A stretch of 35,353 bases of DNA. Origin: Alphaproteobacteria bacterium MarineAlpha9_Bin6 (GTDB lineage Bacteria > Pseudomonadota > Alphaproteobacteria > UBA7887). The notes under the pieces were generated by a model that did not search any database, was not told the origin of the DNA, and worked only from the letters and a program-made list of their open reading frames with translations. Positions 26,009-34,449 of the stretch are shown piece after piece. Each line of letters starts with the position of its first letter. The stretch's first letter is position 1. Location: NCBI GenBank assembly GCA_002937585.1, contig PTKE01000016.1:1-35353 (forward strand), written 5' to 3'. A program made the translations under genes and the position numbers.

Positions 26009-26653
26009 TTACACAGCCTCAGCCTCCGTCTTTTCAGAGTAACCACATAGATCCTCAATCGGACAGATTGGGCATTTCGGTTTCCGTGCCTGGCATACAT
26101 ACCGACCGTGCAAAATTAACCAATGATGTGCGTGGCGTTTGTATGCGGGCGGCACCTTCTTCTCGAGACCCAGCTCTACTTCAAGGGGGGTCTCCCCCGG
26201 TGCAAGACCCGTCCTGTTTCCTACCCGAAACAAGTGTGTGTCTACTGCAATGGTTGGCGCGCCGAAAGCGATGTTAAGCACCACGTTCGCTGTCTTCCGA
26301 CCAACACCGGGAAGCGATTCTAGTTCTTCTCGCGTCTGTGGCACCTGACTATCAAACTCGTCGATCAGCTTCCGACTGAGCGAAATAACATTTTTCGCCT
26401 TGTTTTTATATAACCCAATTGTTCGGATATATTCGCGGACAGCTTGTTCCCCCAACGCTATCATTTTCTCCGGACTGTCTGCTCGCGCAAACAGTGGGCC
26501 GGTTGCTTTGTTGACCCCTGTATCAGTTGCCTGCGCGGACAGAACCACCGCGACCAAGAGCGTGTAAGCGTTTCGGTAGTTGAGCTCACCCTTCGGATCA
26601 GGTTTGAGAGCGGCCAGTCGAAGAAACATCTCTTCAATTTGAGTTTTCTTCAT
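26009..26653 (-). CDS. nth: endonuclease III (DNA glycosylase/AP lyase)
   Basis: A 214-residue base-excision repair enzyme that removes oxidised pyrimidines and cleaves AP sites. The helix-hairpin-helix motif is LPGVGRKTANVVL with the catalytic Lys (near residue 121). The catalytic Asp is in AVDTHLFRVGNR (near 139). The C-terminal 4Fe-4S cluster has the usual Cys spacing, C-x6-C-x2-C-x5-C, in CQARKPKCPICPIEDLC. The start ATG 26653 has AAGGGA 5 nt upstream. It is divergent from the DUF2244 gene. Confidence 0.97.
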   Translation of the reverse strand: MKKTQIEEMFLRLAALKPDPKGELNYRNAYTLLVAVVLSAQATDTGVNKATGPLFARADSPEKMIALGEQAVREYIRTIGLYKNKAKNVISLSRKLIDEFDSQVPQTREELESLPGVGRKTANVVLNIAFGAPTIAVDTHLFRVGNRTGLAPGETPLEVELGLEKKVPPAYKRHAHHWLILHGRYVCQARKPKCPICPIEDLCGYSEKTEAEAV

Positions 26654-26750
26654 AAGATCCCTTGGTCTGGTACAGGTCCTTTAAGCTATTTTAGTCCAAT
26701 TTTTTTGGCCACCCAAACGCTGCCAACGCACTTTGCCAGTGACAAAAGCA

Positions 26751-26762
26751 AGCAAGCTTGCT
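26751..26762. promoter_or_regulatory. 12-bp perfect palindrome in the nth / DUF2244 divergent region
   Basis: AGCAAGCTTGCT is fully self-complementary and lies 98 bp upstream of nth and 79 bp upstream of the DUF2244 gene. It could bind a dimeric regulator; there is no other support, and a 12-bp palindrome can occur by chance. Confidence 0.25.
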
Positions 26763-26840
26763 CAAGCGGCGCAGAAACCTATCATAACGCCATGCCATCA
26801 GCTTCACTGACTGAATTCTATCAACTCTGGATTTATCCGT

Positions 26841-27320
26841 ATGAATGATGAAGTCTTGTTCAACGCCGTTCTGAGTCCGAACCGATCTCTGGCTAAGAAT
26901 GGATTTCTAGTGGTGCTGGGACTTACGACGCTATTATCTATGGTTGGGGGTACTCTTTTTTTGTTGATGGGTGCCTGGCCTGTCACTGGCTTTCTAGGCC
27001 TTGATTTAGCGCTTCTATATGTCGCCCTTCGGCTAAGCTATCGCTCCGGATTTTTGACAGAAACTGTTCAATTGCGCCGCGCCAGTCTGACCGTATCTAG
27101 ATTTTTCCCAAATGGACGCGAGGCGTCGTGGCGTTTCCAACCCTATTGGGTCAAGGTCGAGTTCAATCACGAGGCAGATCATAACAACCAGGTTATACTC
27201 ACCTCTAAAGGCAAGCGTTTAAGCGTAGGGTCATTTTTATCACCCGAGGAACGCACCGAGTTTGCCACCGCCTTGATGATAGCACTTCACCGGTGCCGAG
27301 GCCTGACAAACACAACCTAG
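26841..27320 (+). CDS. DUF2244 family membrane protein
   Basis: A 159-residue protein with two transmembrane helices (about 20-42 and 45-65) followed by a cytoplasmic or periplasmic beta-rich domain. It matches the DUF2244 family: FNAVLSPNRSLAKNGFLVVL at the start, SRFFPNGREASWRFQPYWVKV in the middle and SVGSFLSPEERTEFATAL near the end. The family is widespread in Alphaproteobacteria and often adjacent to nth and cytochrome c oxidase genes; function is unknown. The start ATG 26841 is taken from the family pattern. It is divergent from nth and convergent with dapB. Confidence 0.9.
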   Translation: MNDEVLFNAVLSPNRSLAKNGFLVVLGLTTLLSMVGGTLFLLMGAWPVTGFLGLDLALLYVALRLSYRSGFLTETVQLRRASLTVSRFFPNGREASWRFQPYWVKVEFNHEADHNNQVILTSKGKRLSVGSFLSPEERTEFATALMIALHRCRGLTNTT

Positions 27321-27458
27321 CTGATGTCACCGAACAACAGTATTGCACAATCTTTGCCGAACAGAGGAGCCAGCCCAACTTCGGTCTAGCCTGCATCGCC
27401 TCAACATTAAAGTAGAGCAGTGGCTCCGGCTCAGAAAACGACCGCGCCTTCCGGCAAA

Positions 27459-28271
27459 CTACCCGGCAAAACCCAACATATCGCGCATGCCATAAAGACC
27501 CGGAGGCTTCCTTTGTAACCATATCGCGGCTCGCACCGCACCGGCAGCAAAAATTTGTCGCGAAGTTGCTTGGTGAGTAAGTTCCAATCGATCGTTTCCC
27601 CCGGCGAGGATAACACTGTGGTTCCCGACCACGTCTCCCCCGCGTAATACAGCAAAGCCGATATCGCCGCGGCGACGTTCACCGGTTATGCCATCACGGG
27701 CCCGTTGGCTCACTTCTTCCAGGTCGACGCCACGTCCTTTAGCAACTGCGCGACCAAGGGCGAGCGCTGTGCCGGAGGGAGCGTCGACTTTGTGGCGGTG
27801 ATGCATTTCAAGAATTTCGATATCAAAGTCATCATTTAGCGCACCTGCAGCCTGCTCAGCCAAAGCTATTAGTACGTTGACAGCAATGCTCATATTAGGT
27901 GCCCAAAAAATTGCCGTCTTCTCGGCCGCCGCTCCCAGCGCCGCTTCTTCTTTGGGGTTCAAGCCAGTTGTGCCGATAACATGACAAACCCCAGCAGCGG
28001 CGGCTAAACCAGCATGACTTACTGTCGCCTGGGGCCCGGAAAATTCGAGCACTGAATCAGCTATCTCGAATACTTGCCCAGAATCATCTGTAATTTTTAT
28101 CCCTAGAGCACCAAGTCCTGAAAACGAACCCGCATCCTGCCCGAGCGCCGGGTGTGTTGCGTGTTCACTCGCTGCCACCAAGCGGACTCCATCTGTCTGC
28201 ACTATTTCCCGGACCAGCGATTGCCCCATACGCCCAGCCGATCCCACTATGCCAATTTTCAGGTGTGCCAT
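27459..28271 (-). CDS. dapB: 4-hydroxy-tetrahydrodipicolinate reductase
   Basis: A 270-residue NAD(P)H-dependent reductase of the diaminopimelate/lysine pathway, which also supplies peptidoglycan. The Rossmann loop is IGIVGSAGRMGQSLV (residues 6-20). The catalytic and substrate-binding motif is EMHHRHKVDAPSGTALALG (near 154-172). Length is normal. It lies 67 bp downstream of dnaJ on the same strand, a common alphaproteobacterial arrangement, and may be read from the dnaKJ transcript. Confidence 0.97.
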   Translation of the reverse strand: MAHLKIGIVGSAGRMGQSLVREIVQTDGVRLVAASEHATHPALGQDAGSFSGLGALGIKITDDSGQVFEIADSVLEFSGPQATVSHAGLAAAAGVCHVIGTTGLNPKEEAALGAAAEKTAIFWAPNMSIAVNVLIALAEQAAGALNDDFDIEILEMHHRHKVDAPSGTALALGRAVAKGRGVDLEEVSQRARDGITGERRRGDIGFAVLRGGDVVGNHSVILAGGNDRLELTHQATSRQIFAAGAVRAAIWLQRKPPGLYGMRDMLGFAG

Positions 28272-28338
28272 CTAACAGATCTCGCCAGACATACTGGATA
28301 AGCGCATCCATGTGACGGACAAAAAGCCATAGAAGGAC

Positions 28339-29463
28339 TTAATCTTGCAAATCGTCCCATAATTCCTTCACTTTTGTGAAAAAACCGTCGGCTTCCGGAC
28401 TATTGTTTTTGCCCCCATTTTTCTCAAACTCACGCAATAATTCCTTTTGTTTATCCGTCAAATTAACCGGTGTCTCAACTTTCGTCTGAACAATCATGTC
28501 GCCGAAGCCCTTACCTCGCACCGCCGGCATGCCCTTACCTCGCAGCCGAAATTGCTGACCGCTGTGCGTTCCCTCGGGGATAGTCACCCTGGCCCGGCCA
28601 CCGTCGAGAGTGGGCACCTCGATCATGCCGCCAAGCACAGCTTGGGTCATTGCCAGCGGCACGCGACAATAAAGTTCCGATCCCTCACGCTGAAACAAGC
28701 TGTGAGGAGAAATTTTTATGAAAATATAAAGATCCCCCGGCGGACCACCTCGGACCCCCGCCTCTCCTTCTCCAGAAAGTCGGATACGCATTTCATCGTC
28801 GACACCCCGTGGGATATTGACCTGAAGTTGCTTTTCTTTTGCTACCCGGCCACCACCACCACATGCGCCACACATGTTTTCGATGATTCGGCCAATCCCT
28901 TGGCAAGTTGGACAGGTACGTTCGATGGTGAAAAATCCTTGCTGCGCACGAACCTTGCCGACACCTTGACAAGCGTTGCAGGTGACGGGAGACGACCCTT
29001 TTGCGGCGCCGCTCCCGCGACAATCGTCGCAAGTCGCGGCGCTGCTGGTGCGAATTGTGGCGCGTTTGCCATGGTAGGAGTCTTCAAGAGATATTTCGAG
29101 ATTGTAACGCAGGTCGGCCCCAGAATGGGTGCTCGAGCCCCCTCGGCGCCCCACAAAATCTCCAAATAGATCGTCAAACACATCAGCAAAGCTTGAGGCG
29201 GTAAATCCAAAACCTCCGCCTGGGCCGCCGGAGGCCCCATCAAAGGCAGCATGTCCGAATTGATTATAGGCGGCACGTTTCTCGCCGTCCTTGAGCACAC
29301 CGTACGCCTCTGATAACTCCTTAAAGCGCTTCTCAGCATCGCTATCACCAGGATTGCGATCGGGATGACATTTCATCGCTAGACGACGATAGGCTTTTTT
29401 GATATCCCCTTCGCTCGAGGTTCGGTCTAGACCGAGCATTTCGTAATAGTCGCGCTTGGCCAT
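28339..29463 (-). CDS. dnaJ: chaperone protein DnaJ
   Basis: A 374-residue type I Hsp40. Domains in order: J domain with the HPD motif (KCHPDRNPGD, near residue 33); a Gly/Phe-rich linker (GGPGGGFGFTASSF); four CxxCxGxG zinc repeats (starting CDDCRGSG, CNACQGVG, CPTCQGIG and CGACGGGG, residues about 140-210); and the C-terminal substrate-binding domain. It stimulates DnaK ATP hydrolysis and delivers unfolded clients. I use ATG 29463 (MAKRDYYEMLG), with GGAG about 11 nt upstream; a TTG two codons earlier is less likely. Confidence 0.97.
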   Translation of the reverse strand: MAKRDYYEMLGLDRTSSEGDIKKAYRRLAMKCHPDRNPGDSDAEKRFKELSEAYGVLKDGEKRAAYNQFGHAAFDGASGGPGGGFGFTASSFADVFDDLFGDFVGRRGGSSTHSGADLRYNLEISLEDSYHGKRATIRTSSAATCDDCRGSGAAKGSSPVTCNACQGVGKVRAQQGFFTIERTCPTCQGIGRIIENMCGACGGGGRVAKEKQLQVNIPRGVDDEMRIRLSGEGEAGVRGGPPGDLYIFIKISPHSLFQREGSELYCRVPLAMTQAVLGGMIEVPTLDGGRARVTIPEGTHSGQQFRLRGKGMPAVRGKGFGDMIVQTKVETPVNLTDKQKELLREFEKNGGKNNSPEADGFFTKVKELWDDLQD

Positions 29464-29498
29464 CGACAATCTACTCCGCTACAAGCCTGGGACAGTGA

Positions 29499-29522
29499 AA
29501 CGCTGCAGCTACAAACAGCGTT
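29499..29522 (-). other. intercistronic hairpin between dnaK and dnaJ
   Basis: A perfect 7-bp inverted repeat, AACGCTG and CAGCGTT, with a 10-nt loop, lies in the 118-bp gap between dnaK and dnaJ, ending 36 bp before the dnaJ start. There is no T-run after it, so it is more likely to affect mRNA processing or partial attenuation than full termination. Confidence 0.45.
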
Positions 29523-29581
29523 CGATTTAACGCCATTTAGATACGCCCGTGGACTCTAGGGAACCGGTCTTGTTGCCGCTC

Positions 29582-31540
29582 CTAATGAGCCGGTTGATCG
29601 TCGTCCTTGACCTCTTCGAAGTCAGCGTCGACCACAGTTTCATCGGCGCCAGAAGCATTCCCCCCAGCATCGCCATCAACGCCATTACCGGCTGCACCGG
29701 CTGCACCGGCTGCACCGGGTGCCTGTGCCTGTGCCTGCTCCTTATACATAGCCTCACCAAGCTTCATCGAAGCTTCTTGGAGTTTATCAATGCCGGCCTG
29801 TATAGGAGCCGGATCTTCTTCGGTCATGGCTTCCCGAAGTGTGATAATTGCCTTTTCGATCACATCTTTATCGGTATCCTCGACCTTATCGCCAAATTCA
29901 CCAAGCGACTTTTCAGTCGCGTGGATCAAGCTATCAGCGTGGTTCCGTTTGTCCACTAACTCACGCCGCTGGCGATCTTCATCGGCATGCTGTTCAGCTT
30001 CCGCCACCATGCGCTCAATATCTTCCTCGCCAAGACCTCCCGAGGCCTGAATTCGTATCTGTTGTTCCTTGCCCGTGCCCTTGTCCTTGGCCGACACATT
30101 GACAATACCGTTAGCGTCAATATCGAAAGCGACTTCGATCTGCGGCATCCCTCGCGGCGCGGGCGGAATTCCAACCAAATCAAATTGTCCGAGACCCTTG
30201 TTGTCAGTGGCCATTTCTCGTTCGCCCTGAAATACCCGGATGGTGACCGCATTTTGATTGTCATCGGCGGTGGAGAATGTCTGGCCTTTCTTAGTGGGAA
30301 TTGTGGTGTTACGGTCGATCAGACGAGTGAACACACCCCCTAAAGTTTCGATCCCGAGCGATAGCGGAGTTACATCCAGCAACAGCACGTCCTTCACATC
30401 GCCGCTGAGGACCGCGCCCTGAATTGCAGCGCCTTCTGCCACAACTTCATCCGGGTTGACACCCTTATGGGGCTCACGACCGAAGAAATTCTTCACCGTT
30501 TCTATCACCTTGGGCATCCGGGTCATGCCCCCAACCAGGACCACTTCGTCGATCTCGCCAGCGCTTAATCCCGCATCCTTTAACGCCTGTTTGCACGGTG
30601 CGATGGTGCGATCTATCAAATCTCCTGCGAGTGCCTCAAGCTTGGCGCGGGTCAATTTAATGGCCAGGTGTTTGGGTCCTGCCTGGTCAGCTGTAATGAA
30701 GGGAAGATTAATTTCAGTTTGGGCTGTGCTCGAGAGCTCAACCTTGGCCTTTTCAGACGCTTCCTTTAGGCGTTGCAAGGCAAGTTTATCGTCCCGCAGA
30801 TTTATGCCGCTTTCCTTCTTAAACTCGTCGGCCAAGTAGTTAACGATGCGCAGATCGAAGTCTTCTCCCCCCAAAAAGGTGTCGCCGTTGGTCGCTTTAA
30901 CCTCAAATACGCCGTCACCAATTTCGAGAATAGAGACGTCAAAGGTGCCTCCGCCTAGATCATAAACTGCCACAACTCCGCCGTCTTTCTTAGTATCTAG
31001 CCCATACCCAAACGCAGCAGCGGTCGGCTCATTAATGATTCGTAAAACCTCAAGGCCAGCAATTTGCCCTGCATCCTTTGTCGCCTGGCGCTGTGAATCA
31101 TTGAAATAGGCAGGCACAGTAATCACAGCTTGATCTACCTTTTCACCCAGGTAACTTTCCGCAGTTTCCTTCATTTTCTGAAGCACATAGGCGCTAACCT
31201 GGCTCGGTGCATACTTTTTGCCCTTGGCCTCAACCCAAGCATCTCCATTGTCGCCTTTGACGATCTTATAAGGCACCATATCGGCGTCCTTATGCACCAT
31301 AGGATCTTCATACGAACGGCCAATAAGGCGCTTGATAGCAAAAAAACTGCCCGCGGGGTTCGTCACCAACTGTCGCTTGGCTGGCTGGCCTACCAAGCGT
31401 TCTCCATCATCAGCGAACGCGACAATGGACGGCGTCGTGCGTGCACCCTCTGCGTTTTCGATCACGCGTGGGTTCTTGCTGTCCATTACTGCGACACAGG
31501 AATTAGTAGTACCTAAATCGATGCCAATAATCTTGCTCAT
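29582..31540 (-). CDS. dnaK: chaperone protein DnaK (Hsp70)
   Basis: A 652-residue Hsp70. The ATPase domain starts [18 protein letters not shown] and includes [16 protein letters not shown] and [13 protein letters not shown]. The linker is [17 protein letters not shown], followed by the substrate-binding domain and a lid. The tail is low in complexity: a Gln-Ala run, then GAAGAAGAAGN encoded by tandem repeats, and it ends [12 protein letters not shown] use ATG 31540 with AGAGGA upstream; the open frame begins five codons earlier. It works with DnaJ and GrpE. A sigma-32-like promoter and a structured leader precede it. Confidence 0.98.
   Translation of the reverse strand: MSKIIGIDLGTTNSCVAVMDSKNPRVIENAEGARTTPSIVAFADDGERLVGQPAKRQLVTNPAGSFFAIKRLIGRSYEDPMVHKDADMVPYKIVKGDNGDAWVEAKGKKYAPSQVSAYVLQKMKETAESYLGEKVDQAVITVPAYFNDSQRQATKDAGQIAGLEVLRIINEPTAAAFGYGLDTKKDGGVVAVYDLGGGTFDVSILEIGDGVFEVKATNGDTFLGGEDFDLRIVNYLADEFKKESGINLRDDKLALQRLKEASEKAKVELSSTAQTEINLPFITADQAGPKHLAIKLTRAKLEALAGDLIDRTIAPCKQALKDAGLSAGEIDEVVLVGGMTRMPKVIETVKNFFGREPHKGVNPDEVVAEGAAIQGAVLSGDVKDVLLLDVTPLSLGIETLGGVFTRLIDRNTTIPTKKGQTFSTADDNQNAVTIRVFQGEREMATDNKGLGQFDLVGIPPAPRGMPQIEVAFDIDANGIVNVSAKDKGTGKEQQIRIQASGGLGEEDIERMVAEAEQHADEDRQRRELVDKRNHADSLIHATEKSLGEFGDKVEDTDKDVIEKAIITLREAMTEEDPAPIQAGIDKLQEASMKLGEAMYKEQAQAQAPGAAGAAGAAGNGVDGDAGGNASGADETVVDADFEEVKDDDQPAH
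29690..29748. repeat. short tandem repeats inside the dnaK 3' end
   Basis: On the plus strand, a 9-bp unit of the form CCGGCTGCA is repeated about three times, directly followed by repeats of GCCTGT. On the coding strand these give the Gln-Ala and Gly-Ala-Ala runs of the flexible DnaK tail. Copy number is likely to vary between strains; no effect on chaperone activity is implied. Confidence 0.6.
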
Positions 31541-31562
31541 CACATCCTCTTCCACCTAAACG

Positions 31563-31580
31563 AGCACAGCTTCGTGCTGT
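31563..31580 (-). other. small alternative hairpins in the dnaK leader
   Basis: Two overlapping stems are possible: AGCAC with GTGCT, or ACAGC with GCTGT around a 5-nt loop. They are mutually exclusive and lie shortly upstream of the dnaK ribosome-binding site, within the long predicted leader. A role in translation control is only inferred. Confidence 0.35.
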
Positions 31581-31625
31581 CTAAATGCGTCGTGGATTTT
31601 TGCTTCCAATGCCGGTTTTCCGGCC

Positions 31626-31655
31626 GCTCCCTGGTTCCATGTTAGAACTTGGAGC
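31626..31655 (-). other. two-part hairpin at the start of the dnaK leader
   Basis: In transcript direction, GCTCC pairs with GGAGC and, inside it, GTTC pairs with GAAC around a 7-nt loop. It begins immediately after the -10 box of the sigma-32-like promoter, so it would form at the extreme 5' end of the dnaK mRNA and could protect it from decay. Confidence 0.4.
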
Positions 31656-31663
31656 AGGGGATT

Positions 31664-31692
31664 ATATGGGGGCACTAAGCGTCTGGTACAAG
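31664..31692 (-). promoter_or_regulatory. sigma-32 (RpoH)-type heat-shock promoter for dnaK
   Basis: On the minus strand, CTTGTAC (31692-31686) and CCCCATAT (31671-31664) are separated by 14 nt. The -10 box matches the sigma-32 consensus CCCCATNT fully, and the -35 box has the CTTG core. The leader to the dnaK ATG would be about 115 nt. It lies just after the grpE gene and its hairpin. I saw no CIRCE inverted repeat here. Confidence 0.75.
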
Positions 31693-31709
31693 CACAAGGG
31701 ACCCTGAAT

Positions 31710-31731
31710 CGTGGCAAAAACCCACGCCACG
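31710..31731 (-). terminator. hairpin directly after grpE
   Basis: A perfect 6-bp inverted repeat, CGTGGC and GCCACG, with a 10-nt loop that itself holds five T residues, starts 4 bp after the grpE stop. An alternative smaller stem (ACGC-CGTG-GCGT) followed by GGGTTTTT would look more like an intrinsic terminator. Either would separate hrcA-grpE from the dnaK transcript. Confidence 0.5.
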
Positions 31732-31735
31732 GCGT

Positions 31736-32425
31736 TTATGACTCCGTCGGAGCACTAGTCTTTTTTGCCACCCCTACCATGGCTGGCCGCAGCAGCCGGT
31801 CATGTATCCGATAGCCTTCTTGCAGTACTTGTACCACCGTTCCGGCGGAGTGTTCTTTATCCTCTATCTCGAACATTGCTTGGTGAAAGTTGTGGTCGAA
31901 GAGTTCACCAAGAGGCTCGATCCGCTCTATTCCGTGGCGAGCCAGAACAGCCTCGAATTCCTGTTGAGTCAAAGCAACACCCTCACGGAGGCTTTTTATC
32001 CGCGCATCACTTTCTTTCGACTCCGCAGGTACACTTTCTAACGCGCGTCGTAGATTGTCAGCTATGCCAACAATGTCACGTGCCAAGCTCGTGATCCCAT
32101 ATTTTGCGACTTCCTCACGCTCACGATCAGCGCGTTTGCGAACGTTCTCAGTTTCAGCCAACGCCCGTAGCAATTTGTCCTTTAGTGCCTCGATCTGAGC
32201 CTGCTCGTTATCTTCGGCTTCATTATCTTCGTTATCGTCACCCTGTACTCCGCCGTTGCCGGCCTCAAAGTCTGAGCCATTGTCACTGGGTTCCAAACTT
32301 TTGGACACACCTGAATCTTCTGCTTCTTGGATTGACTCCTCCTCGACAGTATTTTCCTCATCCTGGCAATCGACCGGTTTTTCCGTGTCCGTACTTGCCT
32401 TTCTATCGTTATGGTCGTTCGTCAT
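31736..32425 (-). CDS. grpE: nucleotide exchange factor GrpE
   Basis: A 229-residue GrpE that releases ADP from DnaK. The first ~75 residues are very acidic and low in complexity. A long coiled-coil follows (ALKDKLLRALAETENVRKRA), and then the beta-wing domain with HNFHQAMFEIEDKEHSAGTV and VLQEGYRIHDRLLRPAMVGV near the end. It starts 17 bp after the hrcA stop, so the two form an operon. A hairpin follows the stop. The long acidic N-terminus is common in alphaproteobacterial GrpE. Confidence 0.96.
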   Translation of the reverse strand: MTNDHNDRKASTDTEKPVDCQDEENTVEEESIQEAEDSGVSKSLEPSDNGSDFEAGNGGVQGDDNEDNEAEDNEQAQIEALKDKLLRALAETENVRKRADREREEVAKYGITSLARDIVGIADNLRRALESVPAESKESDARIKSLREGVALTQQEFEAVLARHGIERIEPLGELFDHNFHQAMFEIEDKEHSAGTVVQVLQEGYRIHDRLLRPAMVGVAKKTSAPTES

Positions 32426-32442
32426 TCGTTCGCGTAATCCCT

Positions 32443-33489
32443 TTAACTCATCAGGCGACTTATGGCACGCGCGGTATAATCCACCATCGGTATAATGCGA
32501 GCATAATTGATCCTAGTTGGGCCGATTACACCGATTGCGCCGAGAGGACGCGCGGGCTTAGATTCCACCACCGCACTGAGCGGTGCTACGATTAGTGAGC
32601 AGCCCGCCAAATCAAACAAACGGTTGTCAGAACCAATAAATACGTGGACGCCATCGGCAGCCTGAGTCTGTTCAATTACCCTTAACAGGCTTTTCTTTCT
32701 CTCCAATATATCGAATAGCTGGCGTAGTCTTTCAAGATCGACGAGGGCATCAACATCCTCAAACAAATTTGCACGGCCACGCAAAATGAGCATATTCTCG
32801 CTGCCATCACTGGACCAGGTAGCCACGCCGGCTTCAACTATGCTCGCCGCAAGTGCATCTAACTGACTCGAATGCGTTTCGAGTTCCTCAGTGATCGCTT
32901 GGTGCGCCTCTCCTAAAGTACGTCCAGACAAACGAGCGTTGAGGTAGTTAGCGGCCTCAGTAAGGGTAGAAGGGGTAAAACCTACAGGCAGGTCAATCAG
33001 TCTGTTTTCAACTAACCCAGTCTCAGTGATCATAATGGCAAGTGCTTTGCCCGACGACAAAAGGACAAACTCTACATGACTAACAGGCGCCTCAGACTTG
33101 GGCGCGACAACCAAACTCGCCGTTTTGGTGAGGCCAGATAAAAGTTCGGTGGTTTCGTTAAGCACCTCGGATAAACTGCGCCCGTTACCTGCGCATTTAC
33201 TTTCGATGTTTTCCCGCTCGTCGGTCGTTAACTCTCCCACTTGCATTAGGCCGTCCACGAACAACCGAACGCCGCGGTCAGTCGGCAGCCTTCCAGCCGA
33301 TGTGTGTGGCGCATACAAGAGGCCTAATTCTTCTAAATCCGCCATAACATTGCGGATCGTCGCCGGCGATAATTCTAACGAGAGACGTCTCGACAGGGTC
33401 CGCGATCCCACAGGTTCGCCTGTTTCCAAAAATGTTTCTACAATCTCGCGAAAGATTTCACGCGAACGGTCATTCAGCTCGTTGATCAT
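32443..33489 (-). CDS. hrcA: heat-inducible transcription repressor HrcA
   Basis: A 348-residue repressor that binds CIRCE elements, usually upstream of groESL. The winged-helix N-terminus has INELNDRSREIFREIVETFL and GEPVGSRTLSRRLSLELSPA, followed by the family segment LYAPHTSAGRLPTDRGVRLF and a GAF-like domain, ending in GPTRINYARIIPMVDYTARA. I use ATG 33489 because a sigma-70-like promoter (33531-33559) would start transcription only about 5 nt before the alternative GTG at 33519. No CIRCE sequence is visible in this window, so its targets lie elsewhere. Confidence 0.95.
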   Translation of the reverse strand: MINELNDRSREIFREIVETFLETGEPVGSRTLSRRLSLELSPATIRNVMADLEELGLLYAPHTSAGRLPTDRGVRLFVDGLMQVGELTTDERENIESKCAGNGRSLSEVLNETTELLSGLTKTASLVVAPKSEAPVSHVEFVLLSSGKALAIMITETGLVENRLIDLPVGFTPSTLTEAANYLNARLSGRTLGEAHQAITEELETHSSQLDALAASIVEAGVATWSSDGSENMLILRGRANLFEDVDALVDLERLRQLFDILERKKSLLRVIEQTQAADGVHVFIGSDNRLFDLAGCSLIVAPLSAVVESKPARPLGAIGVIGPTRINYARIIPMVDYTARAISRLMS

Positions 33490-33530
33490 ATTCGTTACAG
33501 ATCGCCGCTCAGAGCTCACAAAGCGTTGGG

Positions 33531-33559
33531 AATCTAATTGTCGTCCAAGAGTGCGTCAA
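33531..33559 (-). promoter_or_regulatory. sigma-70-type promoter for hrcA-grpE
   Basis: On the minus strand, TTGACG (33559-33554) and TAGATT (33536-33531) are separated by 17 nt. The predicted start of transcription is near 33524, giving a leader of about 35 nt to the chosen hrcA ATG. This would give constitutive rather than heat-shock transcription of hrcA-grpE. Confidence 0.5.
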
Positions 33560-33661
33560 CGCCAGCTCGATGATAACTGCTTTTGGCCGCGGGGCTAGAC
33601 GAAGTTTACCCGCAACGTTAGCTTGATCCCAGGTTTGTGGTTTTAAGTTAGGTGGTTCGCC

Positions 33662-34402
33662 ATGCGACCTTTTGGCCGTAGAGCAGTTGATTTGCGCCAA
33701 ATTACGCTCCAAGCTGACGTCAGTAAACATGCAGAAGGATCGTGCTTAGCAAAGTTCGGCGATACACACGTCTTGTGTACTGCCAGCCTAGAGGACCGTG
33801 TTCCGCCCTTTCTCCGCAATAGCGGCCGGGGATGGATTACCGCGGAATACGGCATGCTACCGAGATCCACTAATACACGGACTGATCGCGAAGCTGTTCG
33901 TGGGCGCCAATCCGGCAGAACACAGGAAATTCAGCGTCTTATCGGCCGCAGCCTACGTGCGGTCGTCCGGCTGGATGGTTTCGGGGAACGCCAAGTTCGT
34001 CTCGATTGTGATGTAGTCCAGGCTGATGGCGGTACCCGCACCGCCTCGATCACTGGTGCCTATGTGGCACTTCACAGGGCGTTTGACCATTTAGTCAACG
34101 AGGACCTGATTCCATCAATCCCACTTGTCGACCAAGTAGCCGGTATATCCTGCGGTCTGATCGCCGGGGAGGCCGTTGCTGATCTCGATTACTCTGAGGA
34201 CAGCACTGCAGAAGCGGACGCTAATTTCGTAATTACCGCAGGGGGGGGATTAGTTGAAATACAAGCGACTGGGGAACAGGGACCGTTTACTCGACGTCAG
34301 TTCGAGCAAATGTTGGAGATCGCTGAAACAGCTTGCGATCAGCTTTTTGATGTACAGCGCACCGCCTTAGGGCTATCTGAAGACACCTTCCAAATACGAT
34401 GA
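33662..34402 (+). CDS. rph: ribonuclease PH
   Basis: A 246-residue phosphorolytic 3'-5' exoribonuclease that trims tRNA precursors. The N-terminus MRPFGRRAVDLRQITLQADV and segments GSCLAKFGDTHVLCTASLED, WITAEYGMLPRSTNTRTDRE and RTQEIQRLIGRSLRAVVRL are classic RNase PH. The phosphate-binding region DADGGTR-like sequence reads QADGGTRTASITGAYVAL. The start ATG 33662 has AGGTGG about 8 nt upstream. It is divergent from hrcA and leads the rph-rdgB-hemW run, a standard alphaproteobacterial layout. Confidence 0.97.
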   Translation: MRPFGRRAVDLRQITLQADVSKHAEGSCLAKFGDTHVLCTASLEDRVPPFLRNSGRGWITAEYGMLPRSTNTRTDREAVRGRQSGRTQEIQRLIGRSLRAVVRLDGFGERQVRLDCDVVQADGGTRTASITGAYVALHRAFDHLVNEDLIPSIPLVDQVAGISCGLIAGEAVADLDYSEDSTAEADANFVITAGGGLVEIQATGEQGPFTRRQFEQMLEIAETACDQLFDVQRTALGLSEDTFQIR

Positions 34403-34449
34403 TTGGGTTTTGTTGGGCCAACTTCAAGGCCTGCGGCCGGTAAACGATA

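Noticed and set aside
27321-27458. Bidirectional terminator between DUF2244 gene and dapB
   Set aside because: Only a 7-bp inverted repeat (GGAGCCA / TGGCTCC) with a loop of about 50 nt is present and there is no T-run, so it is too weak to annotate.
28447-29169. Plus-strand open frame of 240 codons
   Set aside because: It is wholly antisense to dnaJ, whose J domain and zinc repeats are unmistakable; the frame is a by-product of dnaJ codon use.
33520-33661. CIRCE operator expected between hrcA and rph
   Set aside because: I looked for TTAGCACTC-N9-GAGTGCTAA on both strands and found no match; only a sigma-70-like promoter is supported.
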